Positions 1 through 9,977 of a stretch of 64,000 nucleotides of DNA are shown piece after piece (position 1 is the stretch's first letter; each line of letters starts with the position of its first letter). The stretch lies in NCBI GenBank assembly GCA_964035575.1, contig OZ037919.1, positions 1,175,389-1,239,388 of the forward strand. The letters run 5' to 3'. The notes beneath the pieces were generated by a model, which was not told the origin of the DNA, searched no databases, and was given only the letters and a program-made list of their open reading frames with translations. The position numbers were made by a program, and so were the translations under genes. The DNA is from Rhynchopus sp. YZ270_cl-10 (taxonomy: Eukaryota; Euglenozoa; Diplonemea; Diplonemida; Diplonemidae).

Positions 1-1029
1 TCCCATTTTACAGTTTAATTTATGTGTCATCAGAAAAGAGGGGAAGTAGCTGTGTTGCTCGTCATTTGACCGCCAATGTAGCAGTTCACATAGCCCCCCT
101 TTGTTCTGCTTCGTTTCAATCTATTCGAGCTCGGGCTTTCCGGTTGTCGGCACGCGTCGTAACAGCCCCAGCAATACTCTTTAAACCCAAGAGATCTTTT
201 TTTTATTTGCATTTTATTTCTCCCCCTGTTTTCAGTTCAAATTACTCTGTTTTTTTTTTTTTTTTTGTTTTACTGTAAGAACTGGAAACAGTGTTACTCA
301 TCTCGCTATTCATTGTATGGCCGCGTTTTCTTTTTTCTTTTTTCTTCCTTTTTTTTTTCTTCATTTTCGTAGTGTTTGTTGTGCGGGAATAAGGTTGATG
401 TTGGTTAACTGCAATCACAAAGGTTCCTTTGTGTTTTCTCTGCAGCACCAAAACACAGCAAACACCTTACTGGCTTTGCACGCCCGTTCTTTTCCATGTT
501 GTGCACGTCGGCAACCTGTCGTTCGTTGTGATGGCTGACGCGCTGTGTATTTGCCTATTTTTGGTGTGAAGGAATGCAGTGTGCAAAGCCCTATTGTGTT
601 TGTCGAAATGCAGCACCAAAAGCCACATTCCGTCACGCACAGGGCTGCGGATTGTATTATCTTCAACGCACAGCAGAAAACAAAAATACAAAAAAAAGGC
701 AAAAATATAAATACAATTGTATTACATATGTGCACATCATCTGGCATTTTCCCCCCTTTTTTTGCACCCAGGCAATACCCTTACATCAACACAAGGGTTG
801 GATACCATTGGTCTGAATAGACGTAAACGTAAGCGCTATTCCGTATTTTAAAGTTGTTAAGAAAAGTGTGTGTGCGCAGGTAGCCGCATTCACCACGTTC
901 TCTCCTTTAATGTAAAAGGTAGTTCGTCTCCACTGCCCCTGGTCCATCCAATTTTGTAATTTCTTTTGTTTTTCTTCGTTTATGATTCTTTTCTCTCATT
1001 TTTTTGATTATCCTTTGTTAAAAATTAGT
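1..1029. other. AT-rich intergenic, no gene recognised
   Basis: T-rich spacer with long T tracts (about 250-270 and 330-360). Short open frames on both strands are low-complexity and match nothing I recognise. Confidence 0.6.
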
Positions 1030-1033
1030 GAAG

Positions 1034-1190
1034 TTTTTTTTGGGGGTTTGAAATCCAGAGGCAAAGCTGCGTTAGGAAGCACATACATCCTTCTTGCATT
1101 CAAAATTAGAAGAAGAAGAAATTCACGTATGTGCAGCACAACCTCTGCGCGGACGAAAAAAAAAAGGTGGGAGTGGCATATTTTTCATGA
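1034..1190 (+). repeat. recurring upstream module, copy 1
   Basis: First of four related blocks of about 150 bp that precede the genes of this cluster. Shared landmarks in order are CCAGAGGCAAAGC, TTAGGAAGCACA, a purine-rich AGAAGAAATTCA, TATGTGCAG, CCTCTGCGCG, then an A tract and GGTGGCAT. The other copies lie near 3,738-3,883, 6,149-6,318 and 8,978-9,139. It may be a distal promoter block or simply part of the duplicated unit; it has no coding character. Confidence 0.6.
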
Positions 1191-1224
1191 CTTTGATGTT
1201 TAATTGATATTTATGTGTTGGGCT

Positions 1225-1319
1225 TTGACAAATGAGAGTGTCGTTTTCCTTTGGTACAAAACCTCGAAACACAACACAAAAAACACAGATACATACAAAA
1301 GCCAAAAGAAAGTGTCAAT
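1225..1319 (+). promoter_or_regulatory. conserved proximal 5' flank of paralog 1
   Basis: This stretch of roughly 90 bp directly before the ATG is conserved in all three paralogs (also 4,088-4,173 and 6,865-6,947). The shared core is TTTCCTTTGGTACAAAACC, followed by an A/C-rich leader up to the start codon. Its position suggests core promoter plus 5' UTR; no transcript evidence is available. Confidence 0.45.
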
Positions 1320-2852
1320 ATGGGAAATACACAGAACGCGATCCCACCCAGAGATGACCAGTACTTCTCCATCATATTTGTCATGGGTGAACTCTATCTG
1401 GTGCACACACCACCACACATTACGCAAGCTATCCAGAAAAGATGCAACTCTGCTGGGTACATCAGTGCATGTTGCAGTGACATGATGAAGCGGTGTGACG
1501 ACGGCACCATCCGTCTCACCCTGTATGGGTTTTCGGAGGAATCAAAGGCACAAGCCGTACGTGCAAAGGCACTCCTCCTGCGCATCTTAACAGACATCTA
1601 CGCACACGGCTACGAGGCAGTGCAGAACACAGACCTTTCCAGGGAATATGCTTTCTCAACGTGGATCTTCCAGAAGATGGATCCACAGTCACCTCGCAAG
1701 ACGAGTGGACTGTTGACTGTGGGGATCAGCAGCTACGATGCACTGCACCTGATTGGCTGCTCGCAGGGAACGAACATTGTTGTGAAAGCTGTGCAGCAGG
1801 GATACGCCGGAGGTGTGCAGAGTGAAGGCATTTTTAGCGGTGTGTGCCGTGAGATGAAGCTGAACGGGTACCCCTGGGGCAATGGGCACTACGCTGATTT
1901 GATGGCAGGGCGGAACCTGCTTCTGCGGATCTTTGAAGCGATGGACCGTGAGGGGAAGTCGATCCTCACAACCTGCAACTTCAAGGGCACGTCGGACAAC
2001 CTGTACTTCACGGACAACCCGCACTGCGACAGACAGGGACGCTTTGCGATGCTCAGTCTGAACTCCACCGACTGTCTGCGTGTTCTGAACTTGGGGACTG
2101 AGGAGGTGGGGATGATCCGTTCCATCATCAAGTCGTACTGGCCGCGTGGGGTGCAGGCAGAAGGTGCGAAGGCTGGGTACTATGAGTTCAAGTTGAAGGG
2201 CACACCTTGGTGGGCAGACGGAACTGACGCTGTTGCATCGCGACTGCTGATGTCGCACCTGTTTGAGGCGATGAAGGCTGTTGGGTGGGAGGTGCACGCT
2301 TCATTGGATGTGAGCAGGAAGCTGAGGGACAAGTCTGTGATTGTTCTCCGCAGCTGCACACCGTCACAGGACAAGCACATCTGCATCAGCTTCAACGAAA
2401 CAGACAAGATCCGTATTCTGAACAGCACTGAGATGGTTGGCCCACTGCGTGCGACTATGTCGAAGTGGCGAGTAGACAGGGAACAGGACTACGGTGGTTC
2501 TTACGAGTTCACGATGAGGGGCAATCCGTGGGGAGGATCCGCGGACAGGCCTTTTGGAGTTGTGATGGCGACGGACATCCTGAGGACGATGCACCGCCAC
2601 GGGTGGAAGCTTCTGTGTGGTGCAGATACGTCTGCGAAGATGATGACGCGAAATGCTAATAATTATATGATCGCTAATGCGAACGCGCATGGTTATCGGT
2701 CCTATTCTCTGGATGTGGACTCGTGGTACTTTGCGAAGTTGGACAGCAACGTGATGCCTCCGCAGGTGTACGAACAGCCGTCAGCACCACCACCTCCCCC
2801 GACAGGTGACACCTTTGCAGCACCACAGAAGTGCGAAGGAGATGAGGTCTAA
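1320..2852 (+). CDS. KLKGxPW-repeat protein, paralog 1 (510 aa, function unknown)
   Basis: Member of a three-gene tandem family without a function I can name. The protein has four divergent repeats of about 100 aa. Each has a hydrophobic strand with an I/V-rich helix ending in GVQ, then a strand with a [FY]-x-[LM]-[KR]-G-x-P-W motif (FKLKGTPWW, MKLNGYPWG, FTMRGNPWG), a leucine-rich helix with EAM/RTM, and GW(E/K). The first repeat is the most degenerate. The C-terminus has DSWYFAKLDSN and a proline-rich tail. I recall similar motifs in uncharacterised proteins of fungi and other protists. I chose the internal ATG at 1,320 because only from MGNTQ on do the paralogs align, and paralog 3 has no upstream extension. 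MG at the N-terminus suggests myristoylation, although this copy has Asn at position 6. It is more diverged from paralogs 2 and 3 than they are from each other. Confidence 0.8.
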   Translation: MGNTQNAIPPRDDQYFSIIFVMGELYLVHTPPHITQAIQKRCNSAGYISACCSDMMKRCDDGTIRLTLYGFSEESKAQAVRAKALLLRILTDIYAHGYEAVQNTDLSREYAFSTWIFQKMDPQSPRKTSGLLTVGISSYDALHLIGCSQGTNIVVKAVQQGYAGGVQSEGIFSGVCREMKLNGYPWGNGHYADLMAGRNLLLRIFEAMDREGKSILTTCNFKGTSDNLYFTDNPHCDRQGRFAMLSLNSTDCLRVLNLGTEEVGMIRSIIKSYWPRGVQAEGAKAGYYEFKLKGTPWWADGTDAVASRLLMSHLFEAMKAVGWEVHASLDVSRKLRDKSVIVLRSCTPSQDKHICISFNETDKIRILNSTEMVGPLRATMSKWRVDREQDYGGSYEFTMRGNPWGGSADRPFGVVMATDILRTMHRHGWKLLCGADTSAKMMTRNANNYMIANANAHGYRSYSLDVDSWYFAKLDSNVMPPQVYEQPSAPPPPPTGDTFAAPQKCEGDEV

Positions 2853-3737
2853 GCGCTGCATCAGCATTCATCTAGTGGACACATGGTGAGGTGTCCTCTT
2901 CAAGGGTTGAACATCATCCCTATTCACGAATCCTATTTTCTTTACTTCCCGTTCTCCCATTTTTCCATTTCAATTGTTCTGCGATGAGTGGAAGAGATAG
3001 TGGACAGGTTTGCTCGTCTGGTTGGTTTGCCACAGAGCATTCTCGCAAGCTATCAATGCGATTTTGTTTACTTGTTGATGATGTAAAAAGCTAAATGACT
3101 TATTCGTTCTGTTTTTTTCTATCAACACACAAGATAGACAGAGTCCTGCATAGATTCTTTAGAGACGCTTCGTGACATTTTCTCTCATTTTTGGGTTCTC
3201 ATTTGTTTTTCGTATTTTTGAAGTTCTTATCAAGTGATTTCTCGCTCTGATATTTTTTGTTCGTGAACTCTATCAAGGTGTTGACGCTCGAACCTATGTC
3301 TCACCTCTTACCACAGAGTTTACGAAAGAGGGGGCGAGGAGGGGTATGCGGGGCGTTTTTTTTTTTGTTGAGACCACTGCCTTGCAAAGGTTGTAGGGGA
3401 GGAAATGAAAACACATCTGAGTGTGCCCGAATTTTTGGTGTGAGCGATGTAAACACGACATAACTTTTCCACAGAAAAGTTTTTGATTTTTATCCTACAC
3501 ACTCCACAAAAATCCGGTGCGATCAACGACAAAATGGCCGTTTTATGGATTTTAAGCTCGAGTCGTAAGGGAAGCCACTGAGGCCGGCTTTGTGATCAAT
3601 GCGATCAACGAAAAATTCTTTTTCTGACTTCGTTTCTTTCTTTATCAGACTAGCTTAAACTCAGATAACAGTTTTTATTTCCTTCAGGGTCAGCTACCCT
3701 GCCTCTTCTTTGAACTACCGGTGCATAGCCTTTGTGT
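2853..3737. other. intergenic; conserved 3' flank then AT-rich spacer
   Basis: About 150 bp after the stop (CATCTAGTGGACACATGGTG onward) recurs after paralogs 2 (from about 5,696) and 3 (from about 8,481), so the duplicated unit includes the 3' flank. The rest is AT-rich with no recognisable gene. Confidence 0.6.
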
Positions 3738-3883
3738 TTCTTTTTTGGGTGTGCGGGACCCTGCTAAGGGTTCCTGCTAACCGTATTCAAAATCAGAGGA
3801 GGAAAAATTCACGTGTGTGCAGCTCAACCTCTGCGCGGACACGAAGTAAAAAAGGGGGGGTGGCATCTTTTATTACTTTGATG
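3738..3883 (+). repeat. recurring upstream module, copy 2
   Basis: Related to the block at 1,034-1,190: it keeps ATTCAAAAT, AAATTCACGTGTGTGCAG, CCTCTGCGCGGACACG, an A tract and GGTGGCAT, but has lost the CCAGAGGCAAAGC part. It is followed at 3,991-4,065 by a second shared block (TGCTGAGCCTCTCGGACAGG) that also occurs at 6,381-6,450 and 9,162-9,237. Confidence 0.55.
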
Positions 3884-4173
3884 AGTTATGTGTTGCATTC
3901 CTTCCACATAGCGATCGATGTCAGGGATGCGGAGAGGAGTCTCCTTCAAACCAGTGCACGTGTCCTCACGTGCGCTAGAAGAGAGGGTGTGACATGCTGA
4001 GCCTCTCGGACAGGTGCAAGGGTAATGCCAAGTGACCAAAAGTGTTCCCAAGCAGAAGGGGCTTCGAACCTGTGTGGGCTTTGGAATGAGAATGTCGTTT
4101 TCCTTTGGTACAAAACCCCGAAACACAACACAAAAACACAGATACATACAAAATACAAAAGAAAGCTTCAAAG

Positions 4174-5682
4174 ATGGGAACTACACAGAGCGTGATCCCA
4201 CCCAGAGATGACCAGTACTTCTCCATCATATTTGATTGGTGTTATCTCAATATGGTGCACACACCACCACACATTACGCAAGCTATCCAGAAAAGATGTG
4301 AGGCTGCTGGGTACACAGGTGGATGCTTCACTGACATGGTGGAGCGGAGCAAGGACGGCACCACCCGCATCACCCTCAGTGGGTTTGCAGAGGAATCAAA
4401 GGCACAAGCCGTGCGCGCAAAAGCACTCCTCATGCACATATTAACAGACATCTACGCACACGGCTACGAGGCAGTGCAGAACACAGACCTTGCAAGGGAA
4501 CATGATGGCTCAACGTGGATCTTCCAGAAGATGCAGCCACAGGCACCTCGCAAGACGAGTGGACTGTTGACTGTCGGGATCAGCAGCTACGACTCACTGC
4601 ACCTGATTGGCTGCTCGCAGGGAACGAACATTGTTGTGAGAGCTGTGCAGCAGGGATACGCCGGAGGTGTGCAGAAGGACCAAGTTGTGCAAGGTGTGTG
4701 CCGTGATATGAAGCTGAACGGGAACCCCTGGGGAAACGGGACCTGCTCTGAGTTGATGGCAGGGCGGAACCTGCTTCTGCGGATCTTTGAGGCGATGGAC
4801 CGTGAGGGGAAGTCGTTCCTCACAACCTGCAACTTCAAGGGCACGTCAGACAACCTGTACTTCACGGACAACCCGCACTGCGACAGACAGGGACGCTTTG
4901 CGATGCTCAGTCTGAACTCCACCGACTGTCTGCGTGTGCTGAACTTGGGGACTGAGGAGGTGGGGATGATCCGTTCCATCATCAGGTCGTACTGGCCGCG
5001 TGGGGTGCAGGCAGAAGGTGCGAAGGCTGGGTACTATGAGTTCAAGTTGAAGGGCACACCTTGGTGGGCAGACGGAACTGACGCTGTTGCATCACGACTG
5101 CTGATGTCACACCTGTTTGAGGCGATGAAGGCTGTTGGGTGGGAGGTGCACGCTTCATTGGATGTGAGCAGGAAGCTGAGGGACAAGTCTGTGATTGTTC
5201 TCCGCAGCTGCACACCGTCACAGGACAAGCACATGTGCATCAGCTTCAACGAAGCAGACAAGATCCGTATTCTGAACAGCACTGAGGTGGTTGGCCCACT
5301 GCGTGACACTATCTCTCAGTGGCATGCTGGAGTACAGAGGGAACAGGACTACGGTGGTTCTTACGAGTTCAAGATGAGGGGGAATCCGTGGGGAAGGTAC
5401 GACAGAGCTTGTGCAGTTGTGCTTGCGACGGACATCCTGAGGACGATGCACCGCCACGGGTGGAAGCTTCTGTGCTGTGCTGATACGTCTGCAAAGACGT
5501 ATACGGAAAGGAGTGACAATTCTTCTTCGACCTACCCTGTGGATGTGGACTCGTGGTACTTTGCGAAGTTGGACAGCAACGTGATGCCTCCGCAGATGTA
5601 CGAACAGCCGTCAGCACCACCACCTCCCCCGACAGGTGACACCTTTGCAGCACCACAGAAGTGCGAAGGAGATGAGGTCTAA
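4174..5682 (+). CDS. KLKGxPW-repeat protein, paralog 2 (502 aa, function unknown)
   Basis: Same four-repeat architecture as the 1,320 gene, and very close to paralog 3 over most of its length. Repeat motifs are MKLNGNPWG, FKLKGTPWW and FKMRGNPWG, each followed by a leucine-rich helix. The start at 4,174 gives MGTTQSV with Gly2 and Ser6, a good N-myristoylation signal; an upstream in-frame ATG at 4,105 lies in the conserved 5' flank and is less likely. The C-terminus ends in the same proline-rich tail (QPSAPPPPPTGDTF) as paralog 1. Paralog-specific differences cluster in the N-terminal 170 aa and near the last repeat, while the central about 220 aa are nearly invariant, which suggests gene conversion or strong constraint there. 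Confidence 0.8.
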   Translation: MGTTQSVIPPRDDQYFSIIFDWCYLNMVHTPPHITQAIQKRCEAAGYTGGCFTDMVERSKDGTTRITLSGFAEESKAQAVRAKALLMHILTDIYAHGYEAVQNTDLAREHDGSTWIFQKMQPQAPRKTSGLLTVGISSYDSLHLIGCSQGTNIVVRAVQQGYAGGVQKDQVVQGVCRDMKLNGNPWGNGTCSELMAGRNLLLRIFEAMDREGKSFLTTCNFKGTSDNLYFTDNPHCDRQGRFAMLSLNSTDCLRVLNLGTEEVGMIRSIIRSYWPRGVQAEGAKAGYYEFKLKGTPWWADGTDAVASRLLMSHLFEAMKAVGWEVHASLDVSRKLRDKSVIVLRSCTPSQDKHMCISFNEADKIRILNSTEVVGPLRDTISQWHAGVQREQDYGGSYEFKMRGNPWGRYDRACAVVLATDILRTMHRHGWKLLCCADTSAKTYTERSDNSSSTYPVDVDSWYFAKLDSNVMPPQMYEQPSAPPPPPTGDTFAAPQKCEGDEV

Positions 5683-6148
5683 GCGCTGCATCAGCATTCA
5701 TCTAGTGGACACATGGTGAGGTGTCCTCTTCAAGGGTTGAACATCATCCCTGATCACGAATCCGATTTTCTTTACTTCCCGTTCTCCCATTTACCATTTC
5801 AATTCTTCTGCGATGAGTGGAAGAGATAGTGGACAGGTTTACTCCTCTGGTTGGTTTGCCACAGAGCATTCTTGCCAACATTCAATGTACATTTGGCCCA
5901 GACGCTTGTTCATGAAAAAATATATGAGGTTAAGGTAACACACAGATCTGGACACAGTCCCAAAATGCGTGTGCGCAGGGGTCGCTCTCCTGAACGCCCT
6001 TTTATCTCATTCTGGATTACCCTTGTTTATGTTAGTTTTGAAGTCTTTTTTGTTCTGCAAGCTCTCTACAGCGGCAGCTGGGCCGCCTGCTGACCAGCGG
6101 TTGTGCACCACCCTCGTTCTCTTACGGTACGGGCAAGTGCATCAACAA
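5683..6148. other. intergenic spacer
   Basis: Begins with the conserved 3' flank of the paralog family. The remainder shows no recognisable gene; short frames here look random. Confidence 0.55.
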
Positions 6149-6318
6149 CTACAGTTTTTTTGTGCGTGGTTTGAAACCCAGAGGCAAAGCTGACTTAGGA
6201 AGCACAACCTACCTCCTTCTTGTATTCAAAATGAGAAAAAGACGAAATTCACATATGTGCACTTCAGCCTCTGCGCGCATACGAAAAAAGGGGTGGCATA
6301 TTTTTGTGATGACTTTAT
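6149..6318 (+). repeat. recurring upstream module, copy 3
   Basis: Close relative of copy 1: GAAACCCAGAGGCAAAGC, TTAGGAAGCACA, CTCCTTCTTGTATTCAAAAT, CATATGTGCA, CCTCTGCGCG and GGTGGCATA are present. It precedes the ADF remnant at 6,465 rather than one of the repeat-protein genes. Confidence 0.6.
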
Positions 6319-6464
6319 GTTTAATTGATATTGACAGTCAATGACTAAATGTAATTATGTAAAGTAATTAACTGTGCTGCATTCCGCACCACGTGCTGAG
6401 CTTCTTGGACAGGTGCAAGGGTAATGCCACGTGGCCGAAGTGTTACCAACACGCGATAGCAATC

Positions 6465-6791
6465 ATGGCAGACTGGTGCGACCTTGTGGAGCATGTTAGC
6501 ACGCTTAAGGATGGGGGGTACTTTGTGTGGGCGTTTGCGTTCAAAGGTGACGCTGGTGTGCCGAACCACAAGACGTTGCTGATTATGTACATCCCTGATG
6601 AGGCGGACGCACGCACGAAGATGCTGTACGCGGCTAGCAAGGAGGCGCTGAAGGAGACGCTCGACTGCGGCACGCTTGTGGAGCTGCAGGCGCACAACCA
6701 ACATCACGCCAGAGAACACCACAAGCACCCACACACACCCATCCTAACCACAGGTAGCTCTGCCACATTACCGTACCAACCTGCTTGGTAG
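6465..6791 (+). pseudogene. ADF/cofilin fragment (5'-truncated, internally deleted)
   Basis: From about 6,467 the sequence matches the intact ADF gene at 9,343, starting at ADWCDLVEHVSTLK and including the diagnostic ADF core KMLYAASKEAL. It lacks the first about 50 codons of the domain. After ELQAHN it is missing 84 bp present in the intact gene (9,728-9,811), which removes the last ADF helix in frame, and it diverges after about 6,725. The frame stays open to 6,791, so a short protein could be made, but it cannot form a complete ADF fold. The block before it (6,381-6,450) is the same one that precedes the intact gene. Confidence 0.75.
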
Positions 6792-6947
6792 GTTTTTTAG
6801 CCGTCACCCAAACCAGGGGCAAAGCCATTTGGTGCAACCTGTGTTGGGTTTAGGAACGAAAATAAGAATGTTCTGTTCCTTTGGTACAAAACCCCGAACA
6901 CAACACAAAACACAGATACATACAAAAGACAAAAGAAAGCTTCAAAG

Positions 6948-8453
6948 ATGGGAATTCCACAGAGCGTGATCCCACCCAGAGATGACCAGTACTTCTCCAT
7001 CATATTTCATTGGTGTTACCTCTATCTGGTGCACACACCACCACACATTACGCAAGCTATCCAGAGAAGGTGCGAGGCTGCTGGGTACACAGGTGGATGC
7101 TTCACTGACATGATGAAGCGGAGCAAGGACGGCACCACCCGCATCACCCTCAGTGGGTTTGCAGAGGAATCAAAATCTGAAGCCGTGCGCGCAAAGGCAC
7201 TCCTCGTCAGCATCTTAGAAGACATCTACGCACACGGCTACCAGGCAGTGCAGAACACAGACCTTTCCAGGGAATATGCTAACTCAACGTGGATCTTCCA
7301 GAAGATGCCGCCGCAAGCATCTCCCAAGACGAGTGGACTGTTGACTGTCGGGATCAGCAGCTACGACTCACTGCACCTGATTGGCTGCTCACAAAAAACA
7401 AACATTGTCGCGACAGCTGTGCAGCAGGGATACGCCGGAGGTGTGCAGAAGGACCAAGTTGTGCAAGGTGTGTGCCGCGAGATGAAGTTGAACGGGAACC
7501 CCTGGGGAAACGGGACCTGCTCTGAGTTGATGGCAGGGCGGAACCTGCTTCTGCGGATCTTTGAGGCGATGGACCGTGAGGGGAAGTCGTTCCTCACAAC
7601 CTGCAACTTCAAGGGCACGTCAGACAGCCTGTACTTCACGGACAACCCGCACTGCGACAGACAGGGACGCTTTGCGATGCTCAGTCTGAACTCCACCGAC
7701 TGTCTGCGTGTGCTGAACTTGGGGACTGAGGAGGTGGGGATGATCCGTTCCATCATCAGGTCGTACTGGCCGCGTGGGGTGCAGGCAGAAGGTGCGAAGG
7801 CTGGGTACTATGAGTTCAAGTTGAAGGGCACACCTTGGTGGGCAGACGGAACTGACGCTGTTGCATCACGACTGCTGATGTCACACCTGTTTGAGGCGAT
7901 GAAGGCTGTTGGGTGGGAGGTGCACGCTTCATTGGATGTGAGCAGGAAGATGAGTGACAAGTCTGTGATTGTTCTCCGCAGCTGCACACCGTCACAGGAC
8001 AAGCACATGTGCATCAGCTTCAACGAAACAGACAAGATCCGTATTCTGAACAGCACTGAGATGGTTGGCCCACTGCGTGACACCATCTCTCAGTGGCATG
8101 CTGGAGTAAAGAGGGAACAGGACTACGGTGGTTCTTACGAGTTCAAGATGAGGGGCAATCCGTGGGGAAAGTACGAGGACAGAGCTTGTGCAGTTGTGCT
8201 TGCGACGGACATCCTGAGGACGATGCACCGCCACGGGTGGAAGCTTCTGTGCTGTGCTGATACGTCTGCAAAGAATTATACTGATAACCGTGGTAATTCT
8301 TCTTCGACCTACTCTGTGGATGTGGACTCGTGGTACTTTGCGAAGTTGGACAGCAACGTGATGCCTCCACAGGTGTACCAACCGCCGTCAGCACCACTTC
8401 CTCCTCCTACAGGTGGAGTGCACACCTTTGCAGCACCACAGGGTCAGGTCTAA
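6948..8453 (+). CDS. KLKGxPW-repeat protein, paralog 3 (501 aa, function unknown)
   Basis: Third tandem paralog with four repeats, near identical to paralog 2 through the centre. It begins MGIPQSV (Gly2, Ser6; possible myristoylation). This copy has no in-frame upstream extension, which fixes the start for the whole family. Differences from paralog 2 are mainly in the first 170 aa, the short variable segment after repeat 4 (NYTDNRGNSS) and the proline-rich tail (PPSAPLPPPTGGVHTF), which has lost the KCEGDEV ending of the other two. Nothing suggests an enzyme; a membrane-tethered scaffold or binding protein is possible but is inference only. Confidence 0.8.
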   Translation: MGIPQSVIPPRDDQYFSIIFHWCYLYLVHTPPHITQAIQRRCEAAGYTGGCFTDMMKRSKDGTTRITLSGFAEESKSEAVRAKALLVSILEDIYAHGYQAVQNTDLSREYANSTWIFQKMPPQASPKTSGLLTVGISSYDSLHLIGCSQKTNIVATAVQQGYAGGVQKDQVVQGVCREMKLNGNPWGNGTCSELMAGRNLLLRIFEAMDREGKSFLTTCNFKGTSDSLYFTDNPHCDRQGRFAMLSLNSTDCLRVLNLGTEEVGMIRSIIRSYWPRGVQAEGAKAGYYEFKLKGTPWWADGTDAVASRLLMSHLFEAMKAVGWEVHASLDVSRKMSDKSVIVLRSCTPSQDKHMCISFNETDKIRILNSTEMVGPLRDTISQWHAGVKREQDYGGSYEFKMRGNPWGKYEDRACAVVLATDILRTMHRHGWKLLCCADTSAKNYTDNRGNSSSTYSVDVDSWYFAKLDSNVMPPQVYQPPSAPLPPPTGGVHTFAAPQGQV

Positions 8454-8977
8454 GTCCCGTTTACTGGCGCTGCGTCAGCATTCATCTAGTGGACACATGG
8501 TGAGGTGTCCTCTTCAAGGGTTGAACATCATCCCTGATCACGAATCCGATTTTCTTTACTTCCCGTTCTCCCATTTTCCATTTCAATTGTTCTGCCATCT
8601 GAGCATTCCGACCAACATCGAATGTAAAGGGGGGGGGGAGCCCGGGGGGTGGGATACTTGTTCATACTTGTAGTGCCGGATAATGTAAACTGGCGGATAA
8701 TAAAAAAATGTGACCAGTTTTTTTCCTCAAAAAAATTTTTAAAAAGGATAGTTGCTGGGAAAAAAGGGTGGTAAATGTTTTATCCCCCCCTTTACATTTG
8801 GATACTTGTTCATGAAATAAGACAGGTGAGGGTAAACACACCTGGACACAGTCATCTGATGTGTAGACTCTTGAATCAGCTTCGTACAAAAGTACGTGTG
8901 CGCAGGGAGGTCGCCCTCCTTGGACCCCTTTTTCTCTCATTCTTGATTTCTCGTTTGTTTATGTTAGTTTTGAAGTC
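8454..8977. other. intergenic spacer with G and A/T homopolymers
   Basis: Starts with the conserved 3' flank, then a G-rich stretch (8,628-8,652) and A/T homopolymers. No gene recognised. Confidence 0.55.
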
Positions 8978-9237
8978 TTTTTTTTTATAAACCCAGAGGC
9001 AAAGCCATTGTTTTGCATGAGTTAGGAATCACACCCTACTTGTATTCGAAAGCAGAAGCAGAAGAAATTCATTTATGTGCAGTTCAGCCTCTGCGTGCAC
9101 ACGAAAAAAAAATAAGGGGTGGCATATTTTTTGTAATGGCGTTTATTGGATAATTATGTGCTGCATTCCGCACTGCGTGCTGAGCCTCTCGGACAGGTGC
9201 AAGGGTAATGCCACGTGGCCGAAGTGTTCCCAGCAGG
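8978..9237 (+). repeat. recurring upstream module, copy 4, plus second shared block
   Basis: 8,978-9,139 is the fourth copy of the module (ACCCAGAGGCAAAGCC, GTATTCGAAAGCAGAAG, TATGTGCAGTTCAGCC, GGGGTGGCATA). 9,162-9,237 is the block containing CTGAGCCTCTCGGACAGGTG seen also at 3,991 and 6,381. Both sit upstream of the intact ADF gene, so an unrelated gene shares the flank of the tandem paralogs. Confidence 0.6.
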
Positions 9238-9342
9238 AGGGTGGTCAAGTGGTAAGGAATAGACAAAGTGGGGCAAATATTTTCAAACACACCAATCATT
9301 ATCTAGAATACTTTTTCTCTTCAAACTTACACTCCTTTTCAA

Positions 9343-9977
9343 ATGTCTGCCCCACACGGAGCCATGACCGGTGTGAAGTGCGACCACTGCGTGGCGAGCG
9401 CCTTTAGAGACACCAAGACACGCGACCTGCACCAGGGCTTCGAGGCGACCATTACTTACGACAAGATTGTGTGCGGTAAGATCTTCCCAAAGGGGGCAGA
9501 CTGGTGTGACCTTGTGGAGCATGTGAGCACGCTTAAGGATGGGGGGTACTTTGTGTGGACGTTTGCGTTCAAAGATGACGCTGGTGTGCCGAACCACAAG
9601 ACGTTGCTGATTATGTACATCCCTGATGAGGCGGACGCACGCACGAAGATGCTGTACGCGGCTAGCAAGGAGGCGCTGAAGGAGACGCTCGACTGCGGCA
9701 CGCTTGTGGAGCTGCAGGCGCACAACCTTGCTGACATCGATATCGAAGCTGTGCGCAGCCACTGCCTTGACCACCACCCGTCGTCCGCTCCACACCACCC
9801 CCACGAGCCCGAACATCACGCCAGAGAACACCACCAGCACTCCTGTGGTAAGTTCCACAACTGATAGAACCCTTTTTTTTTTCTTGTTCTTTGATTCTGC
9901 TTTTTATGGAGAATGACACAGTTTATGAGGTGTAATTATAACTTCGTTTTTTTTTGTGTGTTTTTTTAGGTGACTAA
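9343..9977 (+). CDS. ADF/cofilin-family actin-binding protein with His-rich tail
   Basis: Recognised from the ADF-homology pattern: TGVKCDHCVASAF near the N-terminus (the usual SGVxVxDxCxxxF), a central strand FVWTFAFKDD, and the actin-binding helix KMLYAASKEAL, followed by ELQAHNLADIDIEAV. ADF/cofilins bind and sever actin filaments in the cytosol. The start could be 9,343 or the Met at 9,364, which fits a typical ADF better. After the domain there is an unusual about 30-aa tail rich in His and Pro. Read without splicing, the frame ends at 9,864. A consensus donor GTAAGT at 9,848 and a polypyrimidine tract with acceptor TTTTTTTAG at 9,969 suggest a 122-nt intron that leaves a two-codon last exon (Gly-Asp, stop 9,975-9,977). 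A truncated copy lies at 6,465. Confidence 0.8.
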
